Positions 32,344 through 39,044 of a DNA stretch of 39,044 nucleotides are shown one piece after another. How positions within the stretch are numbered: the first letter of the stretch is position 1; each line of letters starts with the position of its first letter. This DNA is from Fermentimonas sp. (lineage in GTDB: Bacteria > Bacteroidota > Bacteroidia > Bacteroidales > Dysgonomonadaceae), in contig JADMKP010000003.1 of assembly GCA_015478775.1 (NCBI GenBank), forward strand, positions 1-39,044. Direction: 5' to 3'. The position numbers and the translations under genes were made by a program. The notes under the pieces are model-generated. The model saw nothing but the letters and a program-made list of their open reading frames with translations. It was not told where the DNA came from and made no database searches.

Positions 32344-33537
32344 CTACACTAATTTCTCTAAAGCTGTTTTAACCCTTGCAATTGCTTTTTTGATATTGTC
32401 ATCTGAGGTAGCGTATGAAAATCTGATACAACCAGGTGCACCAAACGCATCGCCACCAACACAAGCTACATGAGCTTCTTCAAGCAGATACATGGCAACA
32501 TCAGTTGCTGTTTCAATAGTTTTTCCATTAAAAGATTTACCAAGATAACTCTTGCATTCGGGGAAAACATAAAATGCCCCCATTGGGTTATTAACATTTA
32601 GTCCAGGAATTTCTCTCAGCAAATCAACAATAAGACTACGACGTCTTTCAAATGCAGTCCTCATTTCGCCAACGCACGACTGGTCGCCAGTATACGCTGC
32701 AAGCGCAGCTTTTTGTGAGATTGAAGAAGGTCCGGATGTGTACTGCCCCTGAAGCATGGTGCAAGCCGAAGCTATCAGCTGAGGTGCTGCAATCCAACCA
32801 ATTCTCCAGCCAGTCATTGCATAACCTTTTGAAACTCCATTAACAATTACTACCCTATCAAATATTTTAGTGAATTGTGCAATCGACTCATGTTCACCTA
32901 TATAATTAATATGCTCATAAATCTCATCAGCAATTATATATACATTTTGATGCTTCTCTATTACAGCAGCAAGTGCAGCCAACTCATTTTTTGTATAAAC
33001 ACTACCAGTAGGATTTGAAGGTGAGCACAAAATCAGTGCTTTGGTTTTAGGAGTTATAGCCTCTTCAAGCTGCTGAGGTGTAATCTTAAAATCCTGCTCT
33101 ATGCCAGCATGAACATAAACAGATTTCCCTTCAGCCAGTTTCACCATCTCCGGATAACTTACCCAGTAAGGTGAAGGAATTATAACCTCGTCATCTTTAT
33201 CAATTATAGAGAGGATAACGTTGCATAACGACTGTTTTGCTCCTCCCGACACAACAATTTGTGCAGGTGTATATTCTAAATTATTTTCTCTTTGGAGTTT
33301 CTCACAGATAGCCTTTTTTAGATCTTGAAATCCTGCTACCGGCGAATAAAATGAAAAATTATCTTCTACCGCTTTTTTAGCAGCTTCTTTTATATGATCA
33401 GGTGTATAGAAGTCGGGCTCTCCCACACTCATATTAATAACATCAAATCCCTGAGCTTTTAGCTCATTGCTTTTTTGGGCCATCGCAAATGTCTCTGAAG
33501 GCGAAAGGGCCAATAATCTTGTAGACAGTAATTCCAT
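32344..33537 (-). CDS. PLP-dependent aspartate-type aminotransferase
   Basis: A 397-aa fold-type I aminotransferase. The key residues are Asn175 (CSPSNPTGS), Asp204 and Tyr207 (IIADEIYEH), the PLP-binding Lys237 (VNGVSKGYAMTGWRIGW) and Arg245. The pattern and length fit the class Ib aspartate aminotransferases, with aspartate and 2-oxoglutarate (or related substrates) as likely partners. It is transcribed alone. A TAnnTTTG box lies 32 nt upstream. Confidence 0.93.
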   Translation of the reverse strand: MELLSTRLLALSPSETFAMAQKSNELKAQGFDVINMSVGEPDFYTPDHIKEAAKKAVEDNFSFYSPVAGFQDLKKAICEKLQRENNLEYTPAQIVVSGGAKQSLCNVILSIIDKDDEVIIPSPYWVSYPEMVKLAEGKSVYVHAGIEQDFKITPQQLEEAITPKTKALILCSPSNPTGSVYTKNELAALAAVIEKHQNVYIIADEIYEHINYIGEHESIAQFTKIFDRVVIVNGVSKGYAMTGWRIGWIAAPQLIASACTMLQGQYTSGPSSISQKAALAAYTGDQSCVGEMRTAFERRRSLIVDLLREIPGLNVNNPMGAFYVFPECKSYLGKSFNGKTIETATDVAMYLLEEAHVACVGGDAFGAPGCIRFSYATSDDNIKKAIARVKTALEKLV

Positions 33538-33568
33538 ATTTTATTTTACTTTATGATATAATACGGCA

Positions 33569-33576
33569 CAAAGATA
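33569..33576 (-). promoter_or_regulatory. Candidate -7 box of the aminotransferase gene
   Basis: TATCTTTG on the minus strand fits TAnnTTTG exactly, 32 nt before the start codon. No upstream TTTG at normal spacing. Confidence 0.5.
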
Positions 33577-33670
33577 TATAAATATCATACTTAATGGCAT
33601 AATTTACTAAAATAATGACAAAAACAAATGGACTTAAATTATATGTAGAAATCTCTCATGGTGGTTAAAC

Positions 33671-33694
33671 AAAAAAAGCCGCCTTATGGGCAGC
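33671..33694 (-). terminator. Intrinsic terminator of the 47-aa protein unit
   Basis: On the minus strand GCTGCC pairs with GGCGGC around a CATAA loop (one G-T pair) and is followed directly by seven T residues. This is a textbook Rho-independent terminator, about 78 nt after the small gene's stop codon. Confidence 0.88.
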
Positions 33695-33771
33695 CTCTAT
33701 TTACATTTCATCAGCATACTTGCAGGCCTTTCCTGCTTTCTGCTCTAATTTTTTAGATCTTTAGAAAGATC
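33695..33771 (-). other. Structured 3' UTR of the small-protein transcript
   Basis: Between the stop codon and the terminator the transcript contains the palindrome AGATCTTT-AG-AAAGATCT (33755-33772) and a GCAGG/CCTGC stem. There is no further frame. A 3'-end-derived small RNA released from this unit is possible, but there is no direct evidence. Confidence 0.35.
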
Positions 33772-33915
33772 TTAGCTTGCAAAACGCAAACTTGCTCTCA
33801 AACTACGGATTCTGTTTAATCTATTTGTACGATACACAGATCCTTTAGAAATATTTTGTTCCAGATATTTAATCTGACCCAAAATTTCATCTTTTGATAG
33901 GCTTTTGATTGTCAT
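33772..33915 (-). CDS. 47-aa basic small protein, unknown function
   Basis: A 47-codon frame beginning MTIKSLSKDEILGQIKYLEQ and ending LRASLRFAS, too short for most gene-finding thresholds. An N-terminal amphipathic helix (EILGQIKYLEQNI) is followed by a strongly basic second half (SVYRTNRLNRIRSLRASLRF), suggesting nucleic-acid or ribosome contact. It has everything a real gene needs: AAAGGAAA just upstream of the ATG, a promoter at 34040-34070, and a strong terminator at 33671-33694. A perfect 18-nt palindrome (33755-33772) touches its stop codon. No named family is recognised. Confidence 0.7.
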   Translation of the reverse strand: MTIKSLSKDEILGQIKYLEQNISKGSVYRTNRLNRIRSLRASLRFAS

Positions 33916-34039
33916 AATATTTCCTTTCTTTAAAATTAAACTTATGATTTATCAACAACCGTTCATTAAGAACCTAATTCAGTATATTTTTGATAACCTT
34001 ATATGATTCAAAACAACACGCTTGCTTTTTAAATCGATA

Positions 34040-34070
34040 CAAAGATACAACAATTTATATGTTATACAAC
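34040..34070 (-). promoter_or_regulatory. Promoter of the 47-aa protein gene
   Basis: On the minus strand GTTG (34067-34070) is followed after 19 nt by TATCTTTG (34040-34047), matching the Bacteroidota consensus with one change in the distal box. The leader before the ATG at 33915 would be about 118 nt. Confidence 0.65.
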
Positions 34071-34113
34071 ATGTTTTTGATAGATTTTGCAATTATATGA
34101 TAGGATACATCTA

Positions 34114-34815
34114 TTAAAAAGAAAAACCTAGACCTCCACTCAGCCTAAATCCGCTCCAATCAGGTCGTGGCGAACCAATAAGGTTTTCGTAATTACCACC
34201 AAAGGAGAGGTCATACCCGGTTGCAACATCAAAACTGATATTCTTTGTTACATAATATTTACCACCTATCTGAATTAGCAGAGCATATGCGTTCTCATTG
34301 TACTGTGGTTCTTCCATAACCTCATTAAAATCCACATCCGAAACAACTGTTTTCATTTTTAATGTAGATATTATTAATGCCGGCGAGACTTCGCCCCACA
34401 AAGAGAATCTATCCTTCAACCCTTTATCTACATCCTCTATAGAAGATGTAAAGAAATAATTCCTATAATAAACTCCCTCTCTATATCCATTTGCAATAAG
34501 CGTAGTGCTTATTTTTCCAGAATAATCGGCAACTGATAATTTTCCTCCTGTTGTGTAGAATCCACTTTTAATTCCAAATTCATGATTATTTACTCTATAC
34601 CCAATATTAACTGAGTGGGCAATATAAGCAGGGAAATTATCTACTATTTCTAATCCAAGATTCTTAAAAGGCTCACTTATTTTTATTGAATTCATAAGAC
34701 CTTTCATATCATTCATATTATATGTAGCATAAGAAGCATGATAATCGAATCTGAATTGCGCCTGCAAGCTGAATATAGCAATACAAAAGAAAACAGCCAA
34801 AAATACTCTTTTCAT
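34114..34815 (-). CDS. Small outer-membrane beta-barrel protein
   Basis: A 233-aa protein with a clean signal peptide (MKRVFLAVFFCIAIFSLQAQ). The body is rich in alternating aromatic strands (VNIGYRVNNHEFGIKSGFY, YALLIQIGGKYYV, ISFDVATGYDLSFGG). It ends GLGFSF with a terminal phenylalanine, the classic barrel C-terminus. The size suggests 8-10 strands. No named family is recognised. It shares a TAATG stop/start junction with the large lipoprotein gene upstream, so the two are translationally coupled and probably work together at the outer membrane. Confidence 0.8.
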   Translation of the reverse strand: MKRVFLAVFFCIAIFSLQAQFRFDYHASYATYNMNDMKGLMNSIKISEPFKNLGLEIVDNFPAYIAHSVNIGYRVNNHEFGIKSGFYTTGGKLSVADYSGKISTTLIANGYREGVYYRNYFFTSSIEDVDKGLKDRFSLWGEVSPALIISTLKMKTVVSDVDFNEVMEEPQYNENAYALLIQIGGKYYVTKNISFDVATGYDLSFGGNYENLIGSPRPDWSGFRLSGGLGFSF

Positions 34816-36755
34816 TATTTAAAATATTTTGAAATATTAGTACTACTCTGATACATCAAAACGAAATCATTTATTGCAGTTAAACCATATGTATGTGCTC
34901 TGAAACTAAATGCAGGTAAATTAATATCCGAATTATTATAAACATTCATGAACTTATTGTTATTCCATTCGGCATCAAAACTAAATATTCTTCCGGTAAA
35001 CGGATCAATCCCTTCAAAGCTTCCATCAATAAATTCTGATTTTTCAGATGCTATATCCAACACCAATACCCTGCGTGCAGTTGTAGACCAAAAGACTATT
35101 TGATCTCGGTTTTGAGGATTAATTTTACAAAACAACAGATCATCGGGATTATAAAAGGGATTCAGCGGTATTGACTTAAATAACTTAAAGCCCTGATCGG
35201 TTAAATCATATATATTAACCTTAAACCCTGCCCTGTCGGTTACAGCAATTCTCTTTCCGTCGTACGACAAATCGATATTATTATATATATTTGTTGCAAT
35301 ACTCTCTACAACCTCACCATTTATTGCACTAACAAGAATAAGATTAGTATTAACTCCATCTTCATCAAGCGAGCTCTCGATAAAAATAAGATCGTCACTA
35401 ATCAGATCAATTCTCTTATATCTACCATTAGCTTTAGGAGTGTCTATCACGGCTGGCACACCCAATAAATCATTCTTGTTACCATAAAGTAATACCTTGT
35501 TCTCTCTGTTAAAACCCCAATCATAACCAATAAATAATAACAACTTATCACTGTTTGGAGAAACAGAAACAGACGTCATATTCTCAAAATAGGGCGATTC
35601 ATACACTTTAATGGTCTCTAATGTTCGTGCATCACCAACTTTAAGAGCAATACCCTCGCGACCATAAATGAGCATATCTTCAATACTATAGCTATCCACA
35701 GCCATAGCTAATTTACTTGCCGGGGCTTTATATTCATAAAACTTTTCAATACCACCAGATGAATAAGAAATCTCAGAAACATCCATATCGTCAGGCGCAA
35801 CAATCACAGTATAAAATCCACTCTCCTCTGGAAAAACCGATGCTTGCAATCTTACTACAGGAGAATCAAAAGAAACAGATGCCACTGCCAAGTCATTTCT
35901 ATTATGCAATATAAAATATTTACATCTGTACTTATTAGGTAGCCATTCTATAGTAGTTGATTCAAGATCATTAAACTCAATCTTTATATCATCGCTGGTT
36001 ATACCACTATAACTCATATTATAATATACAACTTTATCCTCTATCTTACCATCAGCAAATTTCATCGATATACTGTAAGATCTGTACCCCTCAACAAAGT
36101 CCTTATCAACAAATGAGGTAGCACTTCCATCTAAAGTTATAATTTTATTATCACCTCTAAAATCCTTGAACTTTATTTCGTAGCTCTCAATATCCAATTG
36201 CTCAAATGAGGGTTTATCCCATTTAAGTTCAAAATAACCTTCATTTGTAATACCATCCCTTACACCAAGATCAAAAGCGTTATCTACCGGAACCAGAATA
36301 AAATCGAACACACCTTCATAAAACTCGGCATTCACAAGATCAGCAAGACTACCTGAACCAGTTTTAATTCTGAAAGTCATTTTTAGACTATTAGAACCTC
36401 CTTTTATCAGATTGTCTTTAATAATAGTAATATAATCTCCCCCTGTTAAATACAGTATCTGACCATTTATCATTATCTCCTGATCTAGTAATTTCTTACC
36501 TGAATTACTCAAATTAAAATAAAGCTTTGTATCATCATAAATATAGATAGGATCACCGGGTCTAACGCCTGCCAGATCTAAGCCAATCATTATTTCACCC
36601 GGTTTTTCTAACTCGCGAAAAAACTCTTTATCGCTCTCAAACTCACAAGAAACTAAAAATGATGCTATTAAAAGTAAGAATAACCAGTTTAGCCCTGAAT
36701 GGGAGGCGCAAGGTGAATCATGTAAAAAGGATGGATTTTGAATATTATTTTTCAT
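34815..36755 (-). CDS. Large lipoprotein with FnIII-like and propeller-like regions
   Basis: A 646-aa predicted lipoprotein with the hydrophobic run LFLLLIASFLVSC, lipobox at LVSC, preceded by an unusually long polar leader of about 20 residues. After it comes a beta-rich region and an FnIII-like segment (about 160-250, with GYFELKWDKPSFEQLDIESYEIKF). The C-terminal 330 residues carry repeated strand motifs such as SVSPNSDKLLLFIGYD, NIDLSYDGKRIAVTD and VLVLDIASEK, resembling a beta-propeller. A longer frame starts at GTG 36764. The ATG at 36755 is preferred because a TAnnTTTG box lies at 36781-36788, leaving a short leader. Role unknown; surface exposure is plausible. Confidence 0.75.
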   Translation of the reverse strand: MKNNIQNPSFLHDSPCASHSGLNWLFLLLIASFLVSCEFESDKEFFRELEKPGEIMIGLDLAGVRPGDPIYIYDDTKLYFNLSNSGKKLLDQEIMINGQILYLTGGDYITIIKDNLIKGGSNSLKMTFRIKTGSGSLADLVNAEFYEGVFDFILVPVDNAFDLGVRDGITNEGYFELKWDKPSFEQLDIESYEIKFKDFRGDNKIITLDGSATSFVDKDFVEGYRSYSISMKFADGKIEDKVVYYNMSYSGITSDDIKIEFNDLESTTIEWLPNKYRCKYFILHNRNDLAVASVSFDSPVVRLQASVFPEESGFYTVIVAPDDMDVSEISYSSGGIEKFYEYKAPASKLAMAVDSYSIEDMLIYGREGIALKVGDARTLETIKVYESPYFENMTSVSVSPNSDKLLLFIGYDWGFNRENKVLLYGNKNDLLGVPAVIDTPKANGRYKRIDLISDDLIFIESSLDEDGVNTNLILVSAINGEVVESIATNIYNNIDLSYDGKRIAVTDRAGFKVNIYDLTDQGFKLFKSIPLNPFYNPDDLLFCKINPQNRDQIVFWSTTARRVLVLDIASEKSEFIDGSFEGIDPFTGRIFSFDAEWNNNKFMNVYNNSDINLPAFSFRAHTYGLTAINDFVLMYQSSTNISKYFK

Positions 36756-36780
36756 AGTTTGCACTAATGATATTAAGAAT

Positions 36781-36788
36781 CAAAGGTA
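36781..36788 (-). promoter_or_regulatory. Candidate -7 box of the lipoprotein/barrel operon
   Basis: TACCTTTG on the minus strand matches TAnnTTTG, 25 nt before the ATG at 36755. It argues against the GTG at 36764 as start. No TTTG partner found. Confidence 0.45.
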
Positions 36789-36878
36789 TATATTATTTGT
36801 TTATATTTCACATTTCGATATAAATTAAGTCTTGTATATCCCGTATGGCAGTATCTTGTGAACATTTGAGTCTTACTT

Positions 36879-37358
36879 TTAGTCTGCATTTGTGAAGCTA
36901 AACGCTGTTGGCAACTGGCTCCATTTACTTCGTTTAATGGCGTGATTTGGGGCTTGATTTTTCAGGGCAATGTCTAACCAACCTTTATTCCAGTATTTTT
37001 CAGACACATTAAATTCACCAACTCCAATATCGAAGTCTTTATTTGCATTCGGAACTCTATAATCATCCCAATTACAAATTTTACTATTCCCATTTGAATA
37101 GCTTCCCCAAATCCCAACAAAAGCATTGTTGAAATATCCATCTGAAAAGAACTCAATACTATCATACTCTATCTGATTCTTTGAGTTCAAATACCATTTG
37201 GTGTAGAGTTTTACCCCGAACAGTGCGCTGAATGTATACCCCTGCGATAACATACCCCAAAACCGTTCGTATATCCTAAATTTTTCTCAACTGCAAAATG
37301 AAAAATGTCGTGGACAAGATAAGTCTTTGTTTCAAGAGTTATCCGTTCAACGGACTTT
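36879..37358 (-). pseudogene. Frameshifted, probably chimeric gene remnant
   Basis: Two reading frames join on the minus strand. Upstream of 37262 the frame reads RITLETKTYLVHDIFHFAVE and then KNLGYTNGF. In the next frame from 37253 it continues as WG-MLSQGYTFSALFG. Inserting one base in the TTTT/GGGG run (37255-37262) restores NGFWGMLSQGY, which reads like one conserved motif. After about twenty codons the protein changes character (KLYTKWYLNSKNQIEYDS with FFSDGYFNNAFVGIWGSY and NWDDYRVPNANKDFDIGVGEF), suggesting the 3' part of a second gene. The upstream frame runs into the GNAT gene without its own start. It is probably non-functional. Confidence 0.6.
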
Positions 37359-37835
37359 TCAAATTTCTTTTCTCATTATGGTAGCTTGCCCGTCTATTTG
37401 ATGCTTTACAAAACCCATTTTTTCAGAAAACCGAATGGCTTTAATATTACTTGTTTTTGTTTGACCTAATAAAGCTTCAACTCTTAGTTCCTTTTTTGCA
37501 ATTATTATCAATAGTTCGAATGCAGCTTGCATATATCCTTTTCCCCAATATTTTGGAAGTAGTGAACCTCCAATTTCAATTTCTCTTTTTTGTTGGTTCC
37601 AATGGTGCAAGGCACAATCGCCAATGATTAATTCGGGATTGTCTTTAGGTCTGATTGTGAAAATATATTTGCAGCTTGTAATAATACGTTCAGTGAAATG
37701 TGTTGGCGTTTCATTTTGTAAAAATGAACTTTCATCAAAATCTCCAGACAAATGCGGATTTGCATACAAACTGTAAAAGATATTTGCATCGTTTACTGAT
37801 AATTTTTCAAGTATAACTTTGTCATTTGAATTCAT
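37359..37835 (-). CDS. GNAT-family N-acetyltransferase (RimJ/RimL-like)
   Basis: A 158-aa acetyl-CoA-dependent acetyltransferase. The start VILEKLSVNDANIFYSLYAN is typical of RimJ/RimL-type enzymes. The acetyl-CoA pyrophosphate-binding motif reads LLPKYWGKGYMQAAFELLI, and the late strand NIKAIRFSEKMGFVKHQ is the usual motif B. The acceptor could be an amine, a ribosomal protein or a drug; sequence alone does not decide. It starts 2 nt after the MmcQ/YjbR-like gene and is the last intact gene of the accessory operon. Confidence 0.88.
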   Translation of the reverse strand: MNSNDKVILEKLSVNDANIFYSLYANPHLSGDFDESSFLQNETPTHFTERIITSCKYIFTIRPKDNPELIIGDCALHHWNQQKREIEIGGSLLPKYWGKGYMQAAFELLIIIAKKELRVEALLGQTKTSNIKAIRFSEKMGFVKHQIDGQATIMRKEI

Positions 37836-37837
37836 AA

Positions 37838-38188
37838 TCAGTCACTATTTTTTTGCCTTACCTGTTCAGCAAGCTTCACTGGTGCCACTTCACAATAAGC
37901 AGTTGTCAATGCATCTGTAAACAAGTCTTTTTTCACTTTTTTCATTTCTATCATTGTCCAACCTTGTTTACCCCATTTGTTGTCAACAGGATAAATAGTT
38001 GTTCGGTCAGCCGAAGCAAAAACGTCTTGGTAAATTTCAGATAGCTTTATGCAAGCCCTTTTGTTTATATCATCATAGGTCGCAAATATTTTCTTCTTTA
38101 CCATGAATGAAGTTTTTTCAAAATGGGGTTCTTCTGTTACTTCTGGAAACGAAAGTGCTATTTTCCTAAACGCTTCTATTGATACCAT
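37838..38188 (-). CDS. MmcQ/YjbR-like protein
   Basis: A 116-aa protein of the MmcQ/YjbR family: ALSFPEVTEEPHFEKTSFMV, KKIFATYDD, ACIKLSE, and DNKWGKQGWTMIEMKKV all follow the family consensus. The fold resembles CyaY and DNA-binding domains, but no biochemical role is established. It is widespread as a small stand-alone gene in accessory regions. It sits 7 nt after the NTF2-like gene and 2 nt before the GNAT gene, so it is surely co-transcribed. Confidence 0.88.
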   Translation of the reverse strand: MVSIEAFRKIALSFPEVTEEPHFEKTSFMVKKKIFATYDDINKRACIKLSEIYQDVFASADRTTIYPVDNKWGKQGWTMIEMKKVKKDLFTDALTTAYCEVAPVKLAEQVRQKNSD

Positions 38189-38195
38189 TGTTAAA

Positions 38196-38576
38196 CTATT
38201 TTTTTACTGGTGTTAAATGTGTCAATACACAAAGCCACTTTTCATTTTCCTTTTTGTAAATGTCAGTAACCCATTCGTCAGCTTCCATTGGTTGTCCTTG
38301 CCAAGTCCCTGTATTTTGTCCACGCCCGGTAACCAATGCAATGTCTCCATAGATTTTTACTCTTAATATCTCTTTTGTCATTGTTGAATGTGATAACAAG
38401 CCCTGTTCAAGAACGCTGAAAAATCTTTCTTGTGGTATTATTCCGCCTTGGCTGTCAACCAAAACCCAATCGCTTGTTATATATTTTTTGATTTCGTTAA
38501 TGTCGTTTGTAATAACGGCTTTGTTGAAGTTGTCTTCAATCTCCTGAAAATGATTTTTTAATTGATCTTCTGTCAT
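38196..38576 (-). CDS. NTF2-like/SnoaL-like protein (DUF4440 type)
   Basis: A 126-aa protein with the cone-shaped NTF2-like pattern: N-terminal helix (LKNHFQEIEDNFNKAVITND), the segment IKKYITSDWVLVDSQGGII, and central strands (REILRVKIYGDIALVTGRGQ, WVTDIYKKENEKWLCVLTHLTPV). This superfamily includes polyketide cyclases, isomerases and binding proteins, so no reaction can be assigned. It follows the arr gene by 12 nt. Confidence 0.85.
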   Translation of the reverse strand: MTEDQLKNHFQEIEDNFNKAVITNDINEIKKYITSDWVLVDSQGGIIPQERFFSVLEQGLLSHSTMTKEILRVKIYGDIALVTGRGQNTGTWQGQPMEADEWVTDIYKKENEKWLCVLTHLTPVKK

Positions 38577-38588
38577 ACTGCTGATTAG

Positions 38589-39038
38589 TTAGTCATTTAG
38601 AGAATTAATGCCTTGCTCTTGCAATTTTTTAAGATGTTCTTTCATTGTCTTTACTTGTTCTGCTGGGTGTCCTTGCCAAACGGTTACTTCTCCAACAACT
38701 CTAAAAGGTTGAGTTGAGCGGAAAGATTGAGTTGGGTTTCCTAGATATTTCTTGTCGGTCAGATCTGGGTCATTTTCTATTTCACTTGTTGGCTCAACTA
38801 AATAAATTCTTTCTCGTCCGTCATTAAATGCAAGTTCAGGTCCCCAAATTGCAGCGTCTAAAGTCCCTGTCAAAAAGATATATTTTGCGTTTTCCTGCTG
38901 TCCGTAGTTAGAGTTAAAACCAACTTCTATTAAGTCGCCAATTTTCAGGTCTGCTTTTGTCCCGTGAAAATATGTTTGTGCGAAAGGTGTTGCTCCTTGT
39001 CCGTTTGATTTGATTGTTTTATTGTCCTTCTTCTCCAT
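38589..39038 (-). CDS. arr: Rifampin ADP-ribosyltransferase
   Basis: A 149-aa enzyme that inactivates rifamycins by transferring ADP-ribose from NAD+ to the ansa-chain hydroxyl. Family signatures are complete: TYFHGTKADLKIGDLIEVG (His of the NAD pocket), the tyrosine segment AKYIFLTGTLDAAIWGPELA, and the acidic loop ENDPDLTDKKYLGNPTQSFRS, then RVVGEVTVWQGH. It is the first gene of the accessory operon visible here; its start lies 6 nt from the window edge, so upstream partners or a promoter are unseen. Chromosomal arr genes occur in many environmental bacteria, so resistance is a family-based expectation, not shown here. Confidence 0.95.
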   Translation of the reverse strand: MEKKDNKTIKSNGQGATPFAQTYFHGTKADLKIGDLIEVGFNSNYGQQENAKYIFLTGTLDAAIWGPELAFNDGRERIYLVEPTSEIENDPDLTDKKYLGNPTQSFRSTQPFRVVGEVTVWQGHPAEQVKTMKEHLKKLQEQGINSLND

Positions 39039-39044
39039 TGTTAA

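Noticed and set aside
33695-33745. Further short frame after the 47-aa gene
   Set aside because: Only six codons (MLMKCK) before a stop; it has no gene features.
36870-39044. Integron cassette array
   Set aside because: arr is often a cassette gene, but the spaces between the four genes are 2-12 nt, too small for attC sites, and there is no integrase in the window. It is a conventional operon.

Overview
The window looks like a chromosomal segment from an AT-rich Bacteroidota, most likely order Bacteroidales. The evidence is the recurrent promoter element TAnnTTTG (several copies with an upstream TTTG 18-20 nt away) and typical Bacteroidales gene neighbourhoods: surA-like / OstA-like / small tail-anchored protein / mutL, and dksA-like / lspA / DUF4296 lipoprotein next to ileS. 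Short lipoprotein and outer-membrane signal sequences (ending SC or QAQ) fit as well. The genus cannot be fixed from sequence alone.

Layout. 1-620 has no gene. It holds a minus-strand promoter that fires out of the left edge and a degenerate array of 11-bp repeats with dyad symmetry. 621-4396 carries an MsbA-like ABC exporter and, convergent to it, a membrane-bound NDP-sugar 4,6-dehydratase (FlaA1/WbpM/CapD type), both suited to envelope glycan or lipid work. 4490-7444 is a minus-strand operon (nadC, dCMP deaminase, S41 protease). It is divergent from rlmH plus a 61-aa membrane protein (7633-8317). An AlkD-like HEAT protein (8335-9000) is divergent from dipeptidase E (9110-9817), which converges on a dihydroorotate-dehydrogenase-like flavoprotein. 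11095-14396 is a two-gene bacterial NHEJ operon (ku, ligD).

The 3' end of ligD overlaps the intrinsic terminator of a convergent tRNA operon (14413-14844). That operon has a clear promoter, a tRNA-Gly remnant cut exactly after the anticodon, an intact tRNA-Gly(GCC) and an intact tRNA-Leu(UAA). Next come a cation/proton antiporter and a long minus-strand run (22942 to 16229): surA-like chaperone, OstA-like protein, small tail-anchored protein, mutL, aldo/keto reductase and a Rieske-like lipoprotein whose two ligand histidines are replaced. Pyruvate phosphate dikinase (23105-25825) has its own terminator. DUF4296 lipoprotein, lspA, dksA-like gene and ileS follow on the minus strand. A secreted endonuclease/exonuclease/phosphatase protein converges on a PLP aminotransferase.

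33671-34070 encodes a self-contained small transcription unit: promoter, a 47-aa basic protein and a terminator. 34114-36764 is a two-gene envelope operon (propeller-type lipoprotein plus small beta-barrel). From about 36870 to the right edge the content becomes accessory: a frameshifted chimeric gene remnant and a very tightly packed operon of small genes (rifampin ADP-ribosyltransferase, NTF2-like, MmcQ/YjbR-like, GNAT).

Most of the window is conserved housekeeping. The best candidates for something little described are the 11-bp dyad array, the transcribed tRNA-Gly half, the 47-aa protein unit, the ligand-substituted Rieske-like lipoprotein and the resistance-type mini-operon. I found no CRISPR array, insertion sequence or recognisable phage module.
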